Below are positions 6,927-9,726 of a stretch of 9,726 nt of DNA, one piece after another. This DNA is from Candidatus Poseidoniales archaeon. GTDB taxonomy: Archaea > Thermoplasmatota > Poseidoniia > Poseidoniales > Poseidoniaceae. The notes below the pieces were generated by a model. It was not told where the DNA came from. It did no database searches and saw only the letters and a program-made list of their open reading frames with translations. Position numbers and translations under genes: made by a program. The stretch spans positions 1-9,726 of the forward strand of contig QXYA01000125.1 in NCBI GenBank assembly GCA_009887135.1. The letters run 5' to 3'. Each line of letters opens with the position of its first letter. The first letter of the stretch is position 1.

Positions 6927-9726
6927 TGTTTGATTTACCACACAGCGAACAAATAGATGAAGAATTAGACGTATCACCAGGTACGATTCAACCGTTTGAA
7001 AACGGCTATATTACCACCTGGGTTGGTCGAAGAAAAACACCCTATGGCCACAGACTCATTCGAGCAGGACGAGTTATTGGATGGCTTTGCGAGGGAGATA
7101 GTGCCACAAAACTCCTTGGAGGAGGCGATGCACGGAAGGCCCTAGAAGCTGCAGAAGAAGGAACACACAGACTTGTTGGCTATGCTTGTTCACTCAGAGG
7201 TCTTGGCTCACTAGCCACCCTCATTCCTGAGGCTTTTGAATTTCAAGCAGATGTCCAAGGACTTTCATCAGGCTCGTCACTAACCGATCGACTCTTCGCT
7301 CGAAATATTTCTGCCGTTCTTTCCACACTTGAAGGATACGACCATGTCCGAGGAGCACTTGCAGCAGATCAAGGAATTCTTATCGATAGTGCAGGGAATC
7401 TTCCAGGCAAGGCCGAAGAACTTGCTTCAAGCATCGCATCTCTTTCTGATTCGATGACATCCCATCAATCCACATTAGGTGGAACTGAACAAGGGTATGC
7501 TACTCTGAAGATGGGAGATGCATCAGTTTTGCTTGCATCAAGCAGTACCATTACGATTGCAATTTGGACTGAACTCGATACCAATCATGCACGCCTTTTG
7601 ACAGACCTAACCGCTCAACTTGATGGCGAGATTGGAACCTATGCCGAAGGAGCAGCCACGCTTCCTGATGGATTCATCCTCAGAGAAGGAAAAGGCGGCT
7701 CCGATGCAGTAATGTCAATGCTAGCTGCATCGCTTGAAGAACAAGTTACAGGTCATCTCAAAGCAGGTGCAAGCGACAAGGCAGTATCACTTGCACTCGT
7801 GAAAGGAATTCCTGTGGCAATGGCTGCAAATGGACAATCCTTTGATGATGCTATGATGGGTTTAACCGAAAGTAAGCGCATTTTGAAACTTCACCGCCTT
7901 GCTTCAGGAACGACTGTTTCTTCTTCGACTGGTGATGTTGAAGCCTACTCTCTGCAAAGTTTTGTTGAAGCCCTCTCCTCTGTAAGAACTCGTTCTGAAA
8001 AGCGGAAAGAATCAATGATGCATCGACTCATGACCATGTATGGGTTTGAAATTGGGCTCGACCTTGTTCGTCAACATCGTAGTAAAGTATCCATACAAAT
8101 CGATGGGGATGAATCGAGCAAGGGCTTACCAGTCACCTCCCCGGTTGCTGGAGTTGATTCTGGATTGAGACGCCGTCTTGAAGAGGCTGAACTTCGCTCA
8201 GACTCACTTATGCGAACAAATGCTGGCTTGAGTACTCAATTACAAGATTCAGAAAAGCAGAGAACTGAGGCGCTTATTCGTCTTGATGAAATAAAGGAAT
8301 CGTCTGGTGATCAATCAGTAACAATTCAATCAAAGAACGATGAACTCAATCGTGTTCAAGTGACCGTTTCAGAATCAAGAACACGAATGGAACAAGCCGA
8401 AGAACGGGCAGATCGTTTAATGCGACGTGTTAGTGAACTTGAGCATCAACTGAGCGAACGTGCTGGTGAACTCGCCAAGGCTCTTGGAAATGCTACAAGC
8501 AGTGAAGCCCTTCGAAATGAATTGGAAGAACTTTCTTCGAGTGAAGCTTCTACACGAGCCGAACTTGAATCAAATGCCCAAAAGTTGTCATCTGTTCGTG
8601 ACCACATCGATACGGAGGAACGACGACTACGGGCCCTTGAGGAACAAATTGCTTCAATGCGAGAACGTCAAGCCACTATGCAAAGTAAATCCAATGTTTC
8701 CGAAGAGAAAGTTCGGGCAGCAGAAGCAAAACTTGACCAAATTGAGGCGGAAACCATTGCAAGTCGACGAAGAGCAGAAGAGGAGCGGAATCGACTTGCT
8801 GAAGATGAAGCACGAAGAATGCAACTTCATTCTGAAATGCGTGAATTGATGACTGAGAGAAGAGACATCTTGACCGAATTGGGTAACCTAGGTGCTCGTC
8901 GAGGGAACGCGGAAACTGAATTATCTGGTCTCATCAGTCGAGCAGAAGCCCTTGCGGGAGCACATGAAGAAGCTGTTTCTGATATTGCTGAGGCAGAACG
9001 ATTGAGAGCCCGTCTTTCAGAAGAACCGCTCGCTCAAGCATTGCTCAACGACGATTCAACATTCAGAGGATTAGGTCCAGTCATTGAGCGTCTTGAACAA
9101 GCACGAACTCTTGGATACTCTGTTATCCTTCTCGACCGTGCAGTAGAACGCGCATTACAAGTCGTTCAATCTACAGTCGACCATATTGCTGCAACTCCGC
9201 GAAATCTCCTAAGCAGTGAAGTAATGACACTTCTCGAACGACAAGTTCCTCAAACAGCAGGAGCAGTGCGTGGACTTGCTCGATGGTCCGTTCAACAACG
9301 ATTGGAAAACCAACTTGGTGAAACTGTAGGCCACCTCATCTTGGATTTGGAAGGTATTCTCGAAGATTATGATCGTTCGATTACAATGTTAAGACGGATG
9401 CGAAATGTTCTCGACCAATTGGGTCAACTCGGAGCGCCTCCAGAAGAAATAGATGCTCTACGTATGAATTGTATGCGCCCTGAAGCATTACCAAGCGTTG
9501 CTGTAGAGACGCGACGATTGATTCGAATTGCACTTGATGACATTTATCTTGAAGCTGATCAAAGAGATGCTGGTGAAGCGATTGCTCTTGAACAGACTGC
9601 AGGAGTCCTTGAAGAACTTCTTACACAAATCGATGCATCAGGATTGACAAAAGGTGTTCCAAGAGGTTCTATGTGGGATTTCCAACGAGACGGATACCTT
9701 CCGTTTGAAAGAACTGCGATCCCAGT
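6926..9726 (+). CDS. Large LC7-like and coiled-coil protein (3'-partial)
   Basis: The frame is open from the ATG at 6926 to the right window edge: 933 complete codons plus two bases, with no stop seen. Residues about 130-235 look like a second Roadblock/LC7 domain: GYDHVRGALAADQGILID (137-154), a helix (160-180), and strands around 190-215 (YATLKMGDASVLLAS, TITIAIWTEL). On either side lie two segments of similar shape, about 30-90 (RLIRAGRVIGWLCEG) and 274-330 (SLALVKGIPVAMAANG). Each shows strands with a G-x-V/P-V turn, then a helix with Ala, then strands. This resembles DUF4388/PATAN-like domains, a tentative reading. Residues about 411-695 are a charged, heptad-patterned coiled coil without transmembrane segments. 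Residues about 705-930 form a helical, apparently globular domain that I do not recognise. No signal peptide or Walker motif is evident, so a cytosolic structural or scaffold protein paired with its small LC7 neighbour is likely. Confidence 0.85.
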   Translation, partial: MFDLPHSEQIDEELDVSPGTIQPFENGYITTWVGRRKTPYGHRLIRAGRVIGWLCEGDSATKLLGGGDARKALEAAEEGTHRLVGYACSLRGLGSLATLIPEAFEFQADVQGLSSGSSLTDRLFARNISAVLSTLEGYDHVRGALAADQGILIDSAGNLPGKAEELASSIASLSDSMTSHQSTLGGTEQGYATLKMGDASVLLASSSTITIAIWTELDTNHARLLTDLTAQLDGEIGTYAEGAATLPDGFILREGKGGSDAVMSMLAASLEEQVTGHLKAGASDKAVSLALVKGIPVAMAANGQSFDDAMMGLTESKRILKLHRLASGTTVSSSTGDVEAYSLQSFVEALSSVRTRSEKRKESMMHRLMTMYGFEIGLDLVRQHRSKVSIQIDGDESSKGLPVTSPVAGVDSGLRRRLEEAELRSDSLMRTNAGLSTQLQDSEKQRTEALIRLDEIKESSGDQSVTIQSKNDELNRVQVTVSESRTRMEQAEERADRLMRRVSELEHQLSERAGELAKALGNATSSEALRNELEELSSSEASTRAELESNAQKLSSVRDHIDTEERRLRALEEQIASMRERQATMQSKSNVSEEKVRAAEAKLDQIEAETIASRRRAEEERNRLAEDEARRMQLHSEMRELMTERRDILTELGNLGARRGNAETELSGLISRAEALAGAHEEAVSDIAEAERLRARLSEEPLAQALLNDDSTFRGLGPVIERLEQARTLGYSVILLDRAVERALQVVQSTVDHIAATPRNLLSSEVMTLLERQVPQTAGAVRGLARWSVQQRLENQLGETVGHLILDLEGILEDYDRSITMLRRMRNVLDQLGQLGAPPEEIDALRMNCMRPEALPSVAVETRRLIRIALDDIYLEADQRDAGEAIALEQTAGVLEELLTQIDASGLTKGVPRGSMWDFQRDGYLPFERTAIP

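Noticed and set aside
8460..8849. A 129-codon plus-strand frame inside the large coiled-coil gene.
   Set aside because: It is a shadow frame of the coiled-coil region; the frame from 6926 is open throughout and has the expected heptad pattern.

Overview
The window looks archaeal. Aspartate transcarbamoylase is encoded as a catalytic and a separate zinc-binding regulatory subunit, the sulfur-transfer gene is of the archaeal/eukaryotic Ncs6 (NcsA) type, and archaeal-style ribosome binding sites (GGAGGTGA, AGGTGA) precede several starts. Genes are packed almost without gaps. The intermediate base composition, CGA-rich arginine codons and tight packing fit a planktonic marine Thermoplasmatota genome (Marine Group II / Poseidoniales), but that placement is inference, not proof.

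Layout. From the left edge to 2024 (+) runs a polytopic membrane protein with a TPR-like C-terminal half, cut off by the window start. Directly abutting it tail to tail is 2025-3815 (-), a second membrane protein with about six membrane segments followed by a long helical cytosolic region. At 3896-4840 and 4840-5316 (+) lies the pyrB-pyrI operon, overlapping by one base. It encodes the committed step of pyrimidine synthesis. Convergent with it, overlapping by 9 bp, is 5308-6327 (-), an Ncs6/NcsA tRNA 2-thiolation enzyme.

The only sizeable intergenic space, 6328-6584, separates two divergent units. It has a very AT-rich promoter-like part (about 6341-6410) with two CAATTG-cored repeats exactly 20 bp apart, and a part with nested inverted repeats (6414-6538) that could be a structured leader or small RNA. 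Downstream is a two-gene unit: 6585-6926, a stand-alone Roadblock/LC7 protein, overlapping by one base with 6926 to the window end. The latter is at least 933 residues, with its own LC7-like domain, two flanking similar alpha/beta segments, a coiled coil of nearly 300 residues and a helical C-terminal domain. The gene is still open at the right edge.

The housekeeping genes (pyrBI, ncsA) are ordinary. The poorly characterised material is the Roadblock pair, which looks like a small regulator and scaffold of a possible GTPase-controlled assembly, and the pair of membrane-anchored helical-repeat proteins at the left. No small GTPase, transposon, CRISPR array, rRNA or tRNA is visible.
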